Source: Corinectria fuckeliana (taxonomy: Eukaryota > Ascomycota > Sordariomycetes > Hypocreales > Nectriaceae). Taken from it: a stretch of 64,000 nt of DNA. Within the stretch, counting starts at the first letter, position 1, and every line of letters begins with the position of its first letter. Location: positions 51,359 to 115,358 of the forward strand of contig WPDH01000043.1 of the NCBI GenBank assembly GCA_019137255.1, read 5' to 3'. The notes beneath the pieces were generated by a model that saw only the letters and a program-made list of their open reading frames with translations, searched no databases and was not told the DNA's origin. Shown here piece by piece: positions 24,732 to 35,492 of this stretch. Position numbers and translations under genes: made by a program.

Positions 24732-26453
24732 ATGGCTTCCGACTCAGAGGCGCCGATGGTCCAGCAGCTTGATACTGATGCGAGCCAGAGCGGCATTGCC
24801 AGCCCCATCCAGCATCCTTCTACTCCCCAAGACCTACTCTCCCAGGATTTGTCCCAGGTGACTCTGCCATCCACTGAGATCCCTCAATCACCCATCGACC
24901 CCAACGAGTCTTTCAAGACCGAGCTCAACGACGACCGACCTGCCGTTACCGTCATCCCTTCCTCTCTTACTCCGCCTCCATCTACCCAGGTCAACAACTA
25001 CAACAGCCAAAACGGCCATCACTGCAAACGCACCTTCTCGGGCTCTCAACAGTCCGCTCTCTTCTCCCCGCCTGCTACCATCCTCAACACTCTTCGCGAC
25101 CGCCATCTTGCCTCGGACTATGTCGCGCCAGCGCCTCAGCAGGTTCTGGAGGCTTCGGCAGATGAGCTGCGTGTCATGCTGCAGGGCTGTGTCGCTGAGA
25201 ACCAAAAGCTGAAGATGGAGACGGCCCATCACAAATTACAGTATAACCTCCTAAGCCTTCAGGCCGATGAAGACCAGAAGCGGGCAGTTGTGGAGCACGA
25301 GATGATTCGCCGCGAAGTTGATGCCCTACGAATAGCCGAGCACACCCGACAGGCTAGGCGGGAGCTAAGCACTTCATCCGACTCGACACAGGCGAAGTAT
25401 CTACAGATGAAGATGTGGTATGAAGCTGCCATTGACGAGGCAGAGACGTTGCAGCGTCGGGTCAAGGTAGCCAAGAAGGTCATCCAGCAGAAGGAGGAGG
25501 AGACCATCGGCCTGACTGAGGAGAGGGACATGCTTCTCAACCGCATCCGCGAGAATCGAGAACACCTGCACAACATGTGTAGTCCCGGCGGCATTTTCCA
25601 CGGTGCGTTGACGCCTACTAAGCAGCAGTCCCAGACAGCTTCGACACCCCAACCCTACCGCGCTACTCCTCGCCAGACTCCACGGTCGGCGGTCCGTGAT
25701 ACTCGAGAGGGAGAGCATGGCTTGTCGGCTCTCCTCCAGGCGATGAGCCAGGATAACAACAGTGCGCCGTCAACCCCAATCACCTCACACCGACCAGCAC
25801 CACGACAGGCGAGAAAGCATCACCGTAATGCTCAGTCTATGTCGTCACTCCCAACGACACCCATGAACCATTCGCTTGGTGGACGTACTAGCCTTCTCCC
25901 ACCAGTCAATCTTGTGCCTCAGACAGAGCCCCAACGGTACCCTCAGAGGCACTACGTGCCCACGACACCTGTTGCAAAGCTGGATCGCCGACGACAGAGC
26001 AGAGAGAGCACCATATCGGTGGAGGATAACGAGGAGCTGGCTCGACAAGCTCTAGAATCGGTTGCAGCAGCCTCATTTGTGTCCCATGCATCGCAGACAT
26101 CAATTCCCGGAGGACGCTCACGTAACGACGATGATGAGGAAGTATTTGACAGTCAGGCTAGCCAAGCAGCCACGGAGCTGCTACGGCGGGATCCGCGGCA
26201 AAGTTTTGAGGTGGTCAGTTCCACGGGCTCAAGAGGTGGCACTCCGCCTCCCGTAGAGAAGTCTGTTCGTTTGCAGGCGAAACTCTTTTCCCACTTGAAA
26301 GGCGATACGGACAAGCGCAAGTTTACCGGGAACAATGGACCAAGCGAGGAGGTGATGCGGGAGCAAGGAAGCCCGGCTAAGAAGATGCGTGTTGGGGGGC
26401 CGCTGATTGAAGACCGAAGGAGGGTCGGGCTGGGAATCCAGTATAGCCAGTAA
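24732..26453 (+). CDS. Coiled-coil protein with disordered TP/SP-rich regions
   Basis: Single-exon gene, 573 aa, start MASDSEAPMVQQLDTDASQS. Residues about 1-130 are disordered with many SP/TP pairs. Residues about 135-280 form a coiled coil (ELRVMLQGCVAENQKLKMET; AVVEHEMIRREVDALRIAEH; LQRRVKVAKKVIQQKEEETI; GLTEERDMLLNRIREN). The C-terminal half is again disordered and carries clustered minimal CDK-type sites (TPTK, TPRQTPRS, TTPM), and a basic stretch GSPAKKMRVGG that could serve as a nuclear signal. It is a conserved Pezizomycotina protein with no established role that I know of. Clustered TP sites and a coiled coil are common in cell-cycle or spindle-pole scaffold proteins; that link is inference. 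Confidence 0.85.
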   Translation: MASDSEAPMVQQLDTDASQSGIASPIQHPSTPQDLLSQDLSQVTLPSTEIPQSPIDPNESFKTELNDDRPAVTVIPSSLTPPPSTQVNNYNSQNGHHCKRTFSGSQQSALFSPPATILNTLRDRHLASDYVAPAPQQVLEASADELRVMLQGCVAENQKLKMETAHHKLQYNLLSLQADEDQKRAVVEHEMIRREVDALRIAEHTRQARRELSTSSDSTQAKYLQMKMWYEAAIDEAETLQRRVKVAKKVIQQKEEETIGLTEERDMLLNRIRENREHLHNMCSPGGIFHGALTPTKQQSQTASTPQPYRATPRQTPRSAVRDTREGEHGLSALLQAMSQDNNSAPSTPITSHRPAPRQARKHHRNAQSMSSLPTTPMNHSLGGRTSLLPPVNLVPQTEPQRYPQRHYVPTTPVAKLDRRRQSRESTISVEDNEELARQALESVAAASFVSHASQTSIPGGRSRNDDDEEVFDSQASQAATELLRRDPRQSFEVVSSTGSRGGTPPPVEKSVRLQAKLFSHLKGDTDKRKFTGNNGPSEEVMREQGSPAKKMRVGGPLIEDRRRVGLGIQYSQ

Positions 26454-27215
26454 GAGTGTCGACTGAAGCCAGCCACTCTAAGCAAAAGGAACAGGAGACC
26501 GATAGATACCACAAAGAGAAGCTGCAAAGTCTGAAGCTGTGTAAAGTTGGACGACAAGAACGAAGGAGCACAGGACAAGTCAATCAACATGGGATGGACA
26601 GGGATTGGAAACTGTCTAGGTATGCTAGGTAAAGAGCATTCAGCGGAACCGGCCCAGGCATGTCGGGATCAAGGTAGATTGATATGGCAAACAAATATGT
26701 TGAAACACTTTGCCTTTGCATATATCCTCATGCTGCGATTTGGCTCCAAGACCTAGTCTACACTCTAGACATCCCGGTCCTCTCTAAGTGCACCGCCTCA
26801 CCCTTGCAGGTCAGCCACGTGCGCACCCACGTGCCCAGCCACCACCACACCAACCTACTATTAGCCTCACCTCCAACAGCCGAGATCTGGAGCCGTGGTG
26901 GGGGAGGTAACTGCGGGTGGGGGGTCGCCACTTGCCTTTCCGACAACTTTACATCGGCATCGGGAACCGGGGAAGGAAGGAAGGAAGGGAAGGTGGGAGA
27001 ATAGAATCAACGCCGGCAGAGGGAAGTGGATGATCAATTACCCGGCCACTTCCCTTCCGTCAACACCGTCTCGTCTGGTCTCTTGGTTACTCCTTTGCTC
27101 TTCCTTTTACTTTAGACTATTTTTTGGTTGATTCAGTTACTGTTGTCTGGTCTCTGGTCTCTGTCTCTTCCGATCCCAATCCCGATTCCCAAAGACACCC
27201 GGGAATACCTTCACA
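26454..27215. other. Intergenic, 762 bp
   Basis: Holds the 3' flank of the coiled-coil gene and the promoter of the thiolase gene. The last 150 bases are C/T-rich, typical of leaders of strongly expressed fungal genes. No further element is seen. Confidence 0.5.
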
Positions 27216-28478
27216 ATGCCTCCTCAACTCCCCAAGGGCCTCTCCGCTGTCCTCGCAAAAGCCCCCTCCGACACCGTCATCCTCTCGGCCCTTCGCACGC
27301 CCGTCTGCCGCTCCTACAAGGGCGCCCTCAAGGACGCCTACCCGGAGGAGCTCCTCGCCTCGGTGCTGCGCGCCACCCTCGACGCCCACCCGAACCTCGA
27401 CCCGGCCGCCGTCCAGGATGTCGCCGTCGGCGTCGTCCTCTCCGAGCTCGGCGGCTCCAAGGCGGCCCGCATGGCCCTGAACCACGTCGGCTACCCCAAC
27501 TCCACGTCGCTCTACACCGTCAACCGCGCCTGCTCGTCCTCGCTGCAGGCTGTCGCCGCCGTGTCCGCCCAGATCCGCGTCGGCGCCATTGACGTCGGCA
27601 TCGCCGCCGGCATGGAGAGCATGACCCGCAACTACGGCTCCCGCGCCATCCCCGTCGACGCCTGGCCCGCCCTGCGCGAGTCCCCCAACCGCCACGCCCG
27701 CGACTGCGTCATGCCCATGGGCCTGACCTCGGAGAACGTCGCCGAGCGCTACGGCGTCTCCCGCGCCGACCAGGACGCTCTGGCCGTTGAGTCGCACCGC
27801 CGGGCCGCCAACGCTCGCGCCAAGGGCTTCTTCGACGCCGAGATCGTCCCGGTCACCACGCGCTTCCAGGAGGTTGACAAGCAGGGAAACGCTGTAGGCG
27901 AGGAGCAGACCATCACCGTCACTGCCGACGACGGCATCCGCGAGGGCGTCACCGTCGAGAAGCTCGCCAAGCTGAAGCCCGCCTTCAAGCCCGACGGCGC
28001 GTCGACGGCCGGCAACTCAAGCCAAGTCTCGGACGGTGCGGCGGCAGCCCTCATCATGCGCCGCAGCACAGCAACGGCGCTGGGCTTGGGAGACCGTGTA
28101 ATCGGCAAGTTCGTGTCGGCCGTAACGGTAGGCTGCGATCCCGACGAGATGGGCGTCGGCCCTGCCCTCGCCATCCCTAAGCTGCTTGGCCAGCTCGGCC
28201 TGAGCAACGCTGACGTCAACCGCTGGGAGATCAACGAGGCCTTTGCCAGCCAGGCCTTGTACAGCATCCGCGCCCTGGGTCTTGAGGATGCGTTGGCCGA
28301 GGGCCGCGTGAACCCTGACGGCGGTGCTATTGCCCTTGGCCATCCGCTTGGAGCTACTGGCGCTCGTATGACGAGCACGCTGCTTCACGGTCTAGCGAGG
28401 GATGGTGGTGAGGTTGGTGTTGTGAGCATGTGCGTAGGCACGGGAATGGGCATGGCTGGCCTGTTTGTGAGGGAGTAA
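27216..28478 (+). CDS. 3-ketoacyl-CoA thiolase (acetyl-CoA C-acyltransferase)
   Basis: Single-exon gene, 420 aa, the normal length for a thiolase I. It cleaves 3-ketoacyl-CoA with CoA to give acetyl-CoA and a shortened acyl-CoA, the last step of beta-oxidation. All catalytic elements are present: nucleophile Cys106 in NRACSSSLQ, His376 in GHPLGATGARM, Cys406 in MCVGTGMGMAG, plus the substrate-loop block MESMTRNYGS and NEAFASQAL. The start at 27216 (MPPQLPKGLSAVLAKAPSDT) matches the N-terminus of fungal thiolases annotated as peroxisomal A type. However, I see no PTS2 nonapeptide and the end FVRE is not a PTS1. Third positions are almost all G or C, unlike flanking DNA, suggesting high expression. 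The gene lies between unrelated genes. Confidence 0.96.
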   Translation: MPPQLPKGLSAVLAKAPSDTVILSALRTPVCRSYKGALKDAYPEELLASVLRATLDAHPNLDPAAVQDVAVGVVLSELGGSKAARMALNHVGYPNSTSLYTVNRACSSSLQAVAAVSAQIRVGAIDVGIAAGMESMTRNYGSRAIPVDAWPALRESPNRHARDCVMPMGLTSENVAERYGVSRADQDALAVESHRRAANARAKGFFDAEIVPVTTRFQEVDKQGNAVGEEQTITVTADDGIREGVTVEKLAKLKPAFKPDGASTAGNSSQVSDGAAAALIMRRSTATALGLGDRVIGKFVSAVTVGCDPDEMGVGPALAIPKLLGQLGLSNADVNRWEINEAFASQALYSIRALGLEDALAEGRVNPDGGAIALGHPLGATGARMTSTLLHGLARDGGEVGVVSMCVGTGMGMAGLFVRE

Positions 28479-28774
28479 GAACTTGACTTATTCCCAATGC
28501 ATCAAACTCGAACAAAAAGAGATCTGTCAACAAGAGCAGCAAGCGAGTGGTAAAAGACACACATATAGAACAATGTTGCAGGTGGATTAGGAGCTAGATA
28601 TCTGCATCGATCATGTCCTCTCATGTAATTTTTAGCAAGCTTCCTCTCGGATCATCTGAGATCCAATTTGGCCATAAGGTTTACCGCATCACGTCGTCCC
28701 AAAAAGCATAGCTTCATGAGCCGCATGCGAGAAAAGACTCCCCCTTCCATCTAGAATTCCACGATGCCATTCAC
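28479..28774. other. Convergent intergenic, 296 bp
   Basis: Tail-to-tail gap between the thiolase gene and the large GTPase gene. It must contain both polyadenylation regions; no other feature is seen. Confidence 0.5.
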
Positions 28775-31700
28775 TCACGCAAAACCGTCTGCGTTTCCTG
28801 CATCTGCTCGTCCTGACCTCCTGACGATCGAGATGTCCTCGAGGTTCTCTGGAACGCTGAGATCCTGTAAGAGGATGTGGCCACTGTTCTGGCAATCGAA
28901 ACGCCACAGGCTCTCCCACTCCTTGAGTAGCATGCGGGTGTGCCTGTGGAGTGCTATCTTCCGGTCTTGAATCGTGGTTCCCACTGGCTCGTTCTCGAGC
29001 AAATTGTTGAGCAGGCACGCTACCTGAGTCTTGGCATGTTGAATCGCTTCCAGTGCAACACTGTCCAGTTTTTCGGGGATCGGCTTCTTCTTGGCATCGA
29101 GCTCTTCCCCAAGTCTAGTCAGGCATCCGACGCATATAAGTTCGACCTGTTCTTTCAACTGACTTTTGATGAGATCTTGGCGCAGTTGATACATACCCGT
29201 ACCACCTTTGTAACAGTTAGCGACGCTGCAAACAGCTCAGAGCTCGTCTACTTACGTATCTCCAAAGCCTGGTCGAAAGTTGGCGCCAATTGCTCTCCAA
29301 GCACTTTGACGACCTCTGGATGAACTTCGGATGCATCTTCAGAGAGGCCATCCAAGGTATGACCAACGCCGTGTTCCGCAGTACTCTGTACATGCTTCAG
29401 GGAAGGAAGAAGCCTGGTAAACTCTTCCTCCAGAGACGGAACGCACTGGTGGACGGCGAGGACCAGCTTTCCCAAGTAAGCCTCCCAGACTTTAGAAAAG
29501 TCTCTCATGATGGGCTCTTTCAGGCCCGGAAGATATCGGTTGAACTTTTCATTCCACTCCTTGGCTACGGCAGCAAGCAAAGGCGTGGCCCTGGGGGGGA
29601 ACATGTCAGTTGCGCGTGGCTACCTCCAATAGTTGAACCAAACTCACAGATTCTCAAGCCAGGTGTAGGTTAGCCCGGTCCCCTTGCTGGTGTACCGAAC
29701 TCCACCGCGGATGATGATCGCATCATGAGTGGCCCAGTGCATTCTTTCGGTTGTTGTATTATCGTCTGGAAACTTGTATGACCATTTGGTTGCAATCCGG
29801 ACTGCCTCCTTGTTGAAACGACTTATGGCAGCGGCACGCTGGGTGAGCGGTTCAATAGCTTGGATGGTCGCACTCCACCCTTTAAGCACATTCCTAAGTT
29901 CCTAGATGTCACTGCTGTTAGAACAGAACGCCTGAATGAAGTCGTGAGGTTCCCCAAGTTTACTCACAGCATCAAATACAGTATGTGTCTCTGCCAGCGC
30001 CGTCTCGACCTCATCTGTGGTGAGCTTGAAGGTTTTGCCTCGACACTGTTCCTGCGAGTAGCTCTGAATGTTTCTCATCAGGCTCTGGAACTTAGCAAGC
30101 AGTCTATCAAGATGCTTCTCGCGATGCCCCAAGGTCGCATGGTGGAGCCACTTTTCTGCCGCCGGGATGCCAGTGCATCGCCGAGTAGGAAACCCAACGA
30201 TCGGCTCAGCATTGTTCTCAAGCTGCCAAAAGGCTCTTGTGGACACCGGCAGTACACTCAGCCAGCATTCATCCGTTGATTCAGCAAACGCTCCATCCTC
30301 TGGCTCATGCTCTGATCCGTTCTCTGACCCGTCAACCTCGCTTTCGTCAGCTGTAACCTGGCTGTCCGAAAAGTCCTCATGAATGCGATCCTGCACACGG
30401 AGGCTGCGAGTTTGAATGGCTCGGTGATGCAGCCAGGAGTTCAGATACTCAATCTCTGACGTGATGGCTCTTTTGTTCTCGTGGAAGGCTCTCAACTCAT
30501 GGTTCGCTTGTTCAAGAGCCGCTGTGGACATGGGTGTGGCTCGTTCGGTTCCCCTGGTTATCTGCCCGTCTTGTTGAGCAATCTGGTCTAAAAGAAAATC
30601 AGCGATTGGGAGCGTAGAGACTTGGCTAATTCTGCAAGATTGCTTTACCTGCTGGAGACTTTGAGACACTGTCAGTTGAGTTCGCGTGCTTTCTGGCCGC
30701 TTCGGGATAGTTTGCCTCTTGAAGAGAGTTGTAGGCAGCGTCGAGCCCGGCCTTTTCTTTCATTAAAAGATCCAACCGCGCTTTTTTGATGATTATATCA
30801 GCGTCTTCTCTTAGTTCTGGGCAGTCTCCAATGTAGGTGTCAGCCGTAATGTCGTCTGTTTTTGACAGCACAACGCACAAGCTGCGGTCGTTGAGCTTGC
30901 CATTCAGTGTCATCTGGGCCTCCTCGTATCCGTTTCTCATGAGTTTCTTGCCCTCTTTTTCGTCTGCTGCTCGGCAGATAGGGCTAACTATCATTCGAAC
31001 ATCCAGATTCTCTCTGAACTTTTGGGCGATCTCGCCGCGGCTGTCAACAGCATCGCCACATCCTGGCAGGTCGACAAGAGTGATGCCTGTCCGAAGGATG
31101 TCGGCTCGGACGAAGATGCTGACCATCTGTACGAGTGGCCAGGCGGAAAACGGTATTCGTCCGCCGTGCTTATCCTGCGTCGAGTCCAAAAAGGGCTTGA
31201 TAATTCGCGATAAATCCTCTGGCTTGGAGCTGTAAAGATGGCGGGTCCCTTCCTTCATGAAAGCCAATGCAGCTGGGTTGGAGTTGAGGATGCGCTTGAT
31301 GACGCCTTGCTTTGCGCTTTTCAAGCCGCTATTTTTGGCGTATTTACGAAGCTCAACCTCTCTGAGGTTCCAGATCGCTCGGACTTTGGGTAGTTCATGC
31401 TCGATCAGACTTTTCGCAATAGCCAAGTCTTGGCATCTTTTATCTTCGTCTTCATAGTCATCAGACTCTTCGATTTCTCTGACGCGACGCAGCTCGCCCA
31501 ATAACAGCGAGAGTGAGTTCTCAACGTCTTCCTTCTGTCGAAAGACGACCTCCGCGCGGCACTCCCGACTGGGCGTGCTGTCATGGTTCCAGGAGACCTT
31601 TCCAACCACGGCCGTCGCGGCGGCCTCGTGGCCCGATGGCAGAAGCCGTTGGATCCGTAGGAGTGAGCCGAGGAAGGAGGATTTGCCGGCCCCGGTTGGC

Positions 31701-32127
31701 CCCTCAACGCCAACCAAGACTTTGAAGTCGCGATGCTGAACAAGAACTTGATCTGCGCGGGCATTAGTCAAGGGGGCTAGCGATGAAACCCCCAGCACCC
31801 TGTAGAATGTCAAGTGTACTCACTGTGCTCTGAAATCCACCGGTTGATGATTTCCAGCCCAATGATTGCTGCATCGTCAGAGCCGCTCTGGATGCCTTCG
31901 ACAGCGGATTCGAGTTTCGCGGATAGCTTTGCGCAGATTTTTTGGGCCTGGTCCACAGCCTTCTCCTTCGTCGCAAGACGAGTAGCATCATTATTACCTG
32001 AACAACTGACCCAACCGAACGGTTCGGGCTCGGCATTACTTAGTACCAGAGGAACGTTGGCTAAGTGAGGGGTTGGCGATTTGGAGTATTTAAGCCGCTT
32101 CGGCGGAGGTTGATCAGGCCCATCCAT
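28775..32127 (-). CDS. Large dynamin-superfamily GTPase, SLIP-GC-like
   Basis: About 1015 aa from six exons (introns 31823-31753, 30648-30588, 29967-29902, 29647-29591, 29255-29206, all GT-AG and frame-restoring). The start MDGPDQPPPKRLKYSKSP carries a basic PPKRLKYSK patch that could be a nuclear signal. GTPase motifs: G1 GPTGAGKS at about 119-126, G3 DLPG at about 329-332, G4 SKTD at about 398-401. Between G1 and G3 there is a long helical insert of roughly 180 residues, as in the nuclear GTPase SLIP-GC group. The C-terminal 600 residues are mostly helical and charged (YPEAARKH, ELRAFHENKRAITSEIEYLN, WNEKFNRYLPGLKEP), consistent with a dynamin-like stalk. No PH or transmembrane segment is seen, so a membrane-fission role is not indicated. 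The cellular role of fungal members is not known to me. No frame damage. Confidence 0.88.
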
Positions 32128-33055
32128 CGTGGATCTCGACGAATACGGAATCCGGTATCTGCAATTGAGTTAGCTTTCTGACTTGAGATTTGGCATGAAG
32201 GATGACGTGCATTCCCAAAGCGGAAGATGTGTTGGATGAAGAGGTGTAGGTGGAGGTGGAGGGTTCACGGGTGAGTAGATATGGCGGAGGAACAGGAGGG
32301 GGCAAGCGCAGGATTGCAAGGAATGAAGTTGAACAGAAGGCTGAGCAGAATGACTTGGTCCAGCGAGGGCGCAAGTACAAGGGAAAGACAAGTTAGGAGG
32401 AAGGTAGAAAGGTGATCAAAGGAAGGGGAGAGGGAGAGGGAGAAGCGCGAAGATGGAGGAGAGAAGGGGCCACGGCTGGAGACAGCCTAACCGCCTAAGT
32501 ACGCATTTGCGAACACCGAGGCAGACACAAAAGAACAAAGCAGTGCAGTGGACGCGAGAAACACGGTCGCATAATCCCTGGGGGCAGCGAGAAGCAGCGT
32601 ACTAACCAAAATTTCGCGTGAAACTAACGCAGCGCCTGTGCCTGCAAAGACTGAGGCGAGGCGAGAGAGAATGAGTCGGGGGAGAGTAGATGATTTGTTG
32701 CGAGTAAAGAGGTGAGCTTGAGAACCCTTCACGTTCCCTCTCCTGGAAGAACTTTCTCGGCAAGGAGCGCTGCAGTGAATCATTGCTCAGGTCGAGTCCG
32801 CTCTGGGAACATCAACCATGAGCCTGTTTACTGGATAAAAAGCGATTGCAAATTTTCAGAAACCCAATCATGGTAGGGGTATCATTGATCTTTCAGTCGC
32901 TAAGCTTCAACCAAGGAGACTTCCAGAAAAAGCTATGCTAAAATCTACCCAATGAAAGAAAGGGTCACCTGCTCTTCAAGAGCGAGCCAATCGACACACA
33001 AGACATACCACTACCATTCATAGAAGCCCTCAATATCACGTCCTGAAGTCCCCCG
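32128..33055. other. Intergenic, 928 bp
   Basis: Upstream region of the large GTPase gene plus 3' flank of the VWA-Hint gene. A C/T-rich strand (minus) from about 32200 to 32460 is probably the GTPase leader. The frames inside it are low complexity. Confidence 0.5.
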
Positions 33056-35492
33056 CTACACACTCACATCTGCCCGCTTGTACTCCTTGAACCCGGTGAC
33101 CAGGCCAGTAGCATCATCTCTCTCAACTCCCCCGCCTATCACAACGCCATTCCGACGTCTCTCCAGAGTCATCAAGCTCTTGCCCACGGCGTGGTAGTCG
33201 CCAAAGAAGCTGTGTGCGCGCGAATCGCTACCGGAAGTAAGGCCGTGGCCTAACGTAACGCCCCAGGTGTTGCCAACTCGCATGGCATGAGCCCGGGAAT
33301 TGCGGTCCCGCTCAAGGAGAACCGAGTAGATGGAGCCTGTGTACAGAACCACCCCGTCGGCCGTGTTCGCAGGGAAGGCCCACGCCTTGCCGTCGGTGGA
33401 CACGGGATGCCACGGAGTGACGAGGACTTTGCCTACGCGGCAGAGGACCTCGCTCTCCACGGGCGTCCGGAGCACCATGGCCACGCGCCGAGAGCCGACC
33501 GGCGTGCGTACCTTCATCCCTCGCCTGAGTTTTCGAATCTCCACAGTCCTACTTGACGCAAGGGTGACGTTGGTCGAGCCCGCGAAGCACACGCCACTGG
33601 AGGTGTTGTAGCGGCTCATACGGATGGGCGTTGAGGAGGAAGAGATGCGTCCATGGCCGCCATGTCGCCCATGTCTCTCAACTCGAGAAGGCTCCGGGGC
33701 GGGAAGCTCGTCGAATGCATTGTCAAGCGCATCCCGGCAGGACTTGAACAGTGGGCTGTGGGTTCCGTACTGGAGAGCTCCAGGATCCTTGAACGAATTG
33801 CAGATCTGACGGGTGTGCGCATTGAGAAGAGAGGGTAAGAAATGGGAGCCCCATTTCCAGAAGTACTCTTGGGTGTCGATGGCGAGGAAGACCTGGCCCT
33901 TGGGCTTCTCCGATGAGATGTCCTGTAGAAGCGAGACGTTCTGGGCGTCGAGGTATGGCTTAGCGGGGAGTGACTTGATGAGCTCAACCAACTCCTCCTT
34001 TTTCTGTGCGACAATGTCGTCGTTCGGGCGGTGTTCGCCGTCGGATCCGATAGGAAAAAAAGAAGAGATAAAGTTGCAGATGATGGCCCTAGACTCGTGG
34101 TAGGCGATCTCCGCCTCAGGTAGGCTGCTGGAATCGAGGATGCTACGACTGGCCGAGGCTGCCGTGGGAGGGGCCGTAGGGGGTGCGAGGCGAGAGAGCA
34201 TGGTGTTGTATGCGCGCTGGCTTGTAGATCCATTTCCAGGCTTCACATAGGTAAGGCTGGCGTCGATGATGGGGTTGGACGCAGTCATCTCCTCAGTGCC
34301 CTGGAGCTGGCCGCCATTTTTGACGCGGAGGAAGATGTCGCGGGACTGGCCGAACTGTAGGTTTCCCAGAGACAAGGTCAGCTCCATGGTGCCGTCGGGT
34401 GCACCTTGCACGGCCTTGGGGGGCTGCTGCTCCACGGAGGCGCCCATTGCCTCTTCCAGCTCCAGGGGCTGGGCGTATCTCAGCTTCAGCTCAGCACGTG
34501 TGGCAAAGGTGTTCTGGAGGTTGGCAACGGCATGGACAAAGACAGTACCGATCATGCCGGCATCGGGGATGAAAGAGTAGTTGCCTTCGCCAATCTCGGC
34601 AATGGACTTGAGCAGTCCAGAGCGTAGGCTGTATCCGAAGCCGAACGTGTGCAGGGAAGCCGGGAGCTGTCCCATTGCGCGAATCTTGGGGACGTAGCCA
34701 GCCGGGGGGCACCTGGGGGGACATGTCAATACAGCGATGGCATAGGAGGTAGCGGTACCCAGGCAACTTACATGTGATTAGGCATGCCATCGGTGAGGAC
34801 CATCACGGCAGGGACCTTGGAGGTGGAGGTGGCGGCCTTGAAGAGTTTGAGACCTTCGAGGATGCCGTGCCAGAGGTTGGTAGCATCCTGAGGCTGCATC
34901 TTGGTGACGTTCTTGCGGGAGACCTCCTTGTTGGCATCGGTCATGGGAATGAGGGGCTGGATGGCTTTGGCCTTGCCGCTGAAAGTAACAATACCCAGGC
35001 GATCGCTCTCATTCATGGTCTCGATGATGGTGCGGGCCGCATGCTTTGTGAGATCGAGGACGGAGAGGCCGGTGTTCTCGCTGGGGTCTTCTCCAGGGAC
35101 GGGAGCGGCCATGCCCATGCTGCCCGAGACGTCGATGACGAGGACGATATCACAGGGAACATGGGGGATCGGGGCTGACGGCTCTGTTGGGGGCTGGACC
35201 TTGACGATGAGGGCGTCCTTGGCTAGAACGGGCTCCAGGTGAACGGTAGCCTCTTGGCTGGAGACAGCTTCGGAAGAGCGACCACTGACGGCATCTCCAT
35301 TTTCCTTTTCCCGTTCCCGAATGGACAAGCCCTCAGTTGGGTCTGTTTCGTGCTCCGTGTCGTCGCTCTGCTTGGAGCTGCTGCTGTTCCAGACGGGGAT
35401 TCTCTGCGCACGGCGTGTTAGTCGCGCACGTGTCTACTTCGTACTTGGTGGTGCAGCATTAGGGGAAAGCTTGAGGAGCTACGACTTACCAT
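33056..35492 (-). CDS. VWA-domain protein with C-terminal Hint (intein-like) domain
   Basis: About 763 aa from three exons. Exon 1 contributes only the ATG (35492-35490), spliced by an 86-bp intron (35489-35404) to RIPVWNSSSSKQSDDTEHE. The second intron is 34771-34713. The von Willebrand A domain starts near residue 85 with an intact MIDAS motif, DVSGSMG at about 92-98, followed by ESDRLGIVTFS and VMVLTDGMPNH. A beta-rich linker domain (residues about 250-540) follows. The C-terminal 177 residues form a Hint domain: Cys587 in GVCFAGSTNVTL, the TPWHP block at about 644-648, and TLGHGLTSG. This is the VWA-Vwaint-Vint layout of the Pfam families of those names, as I recall them. VWA domains bind metal and protein ligands; Hint domains in other families self-splice or cleave. 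Activity here is unproven. Confidence 0.9.
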
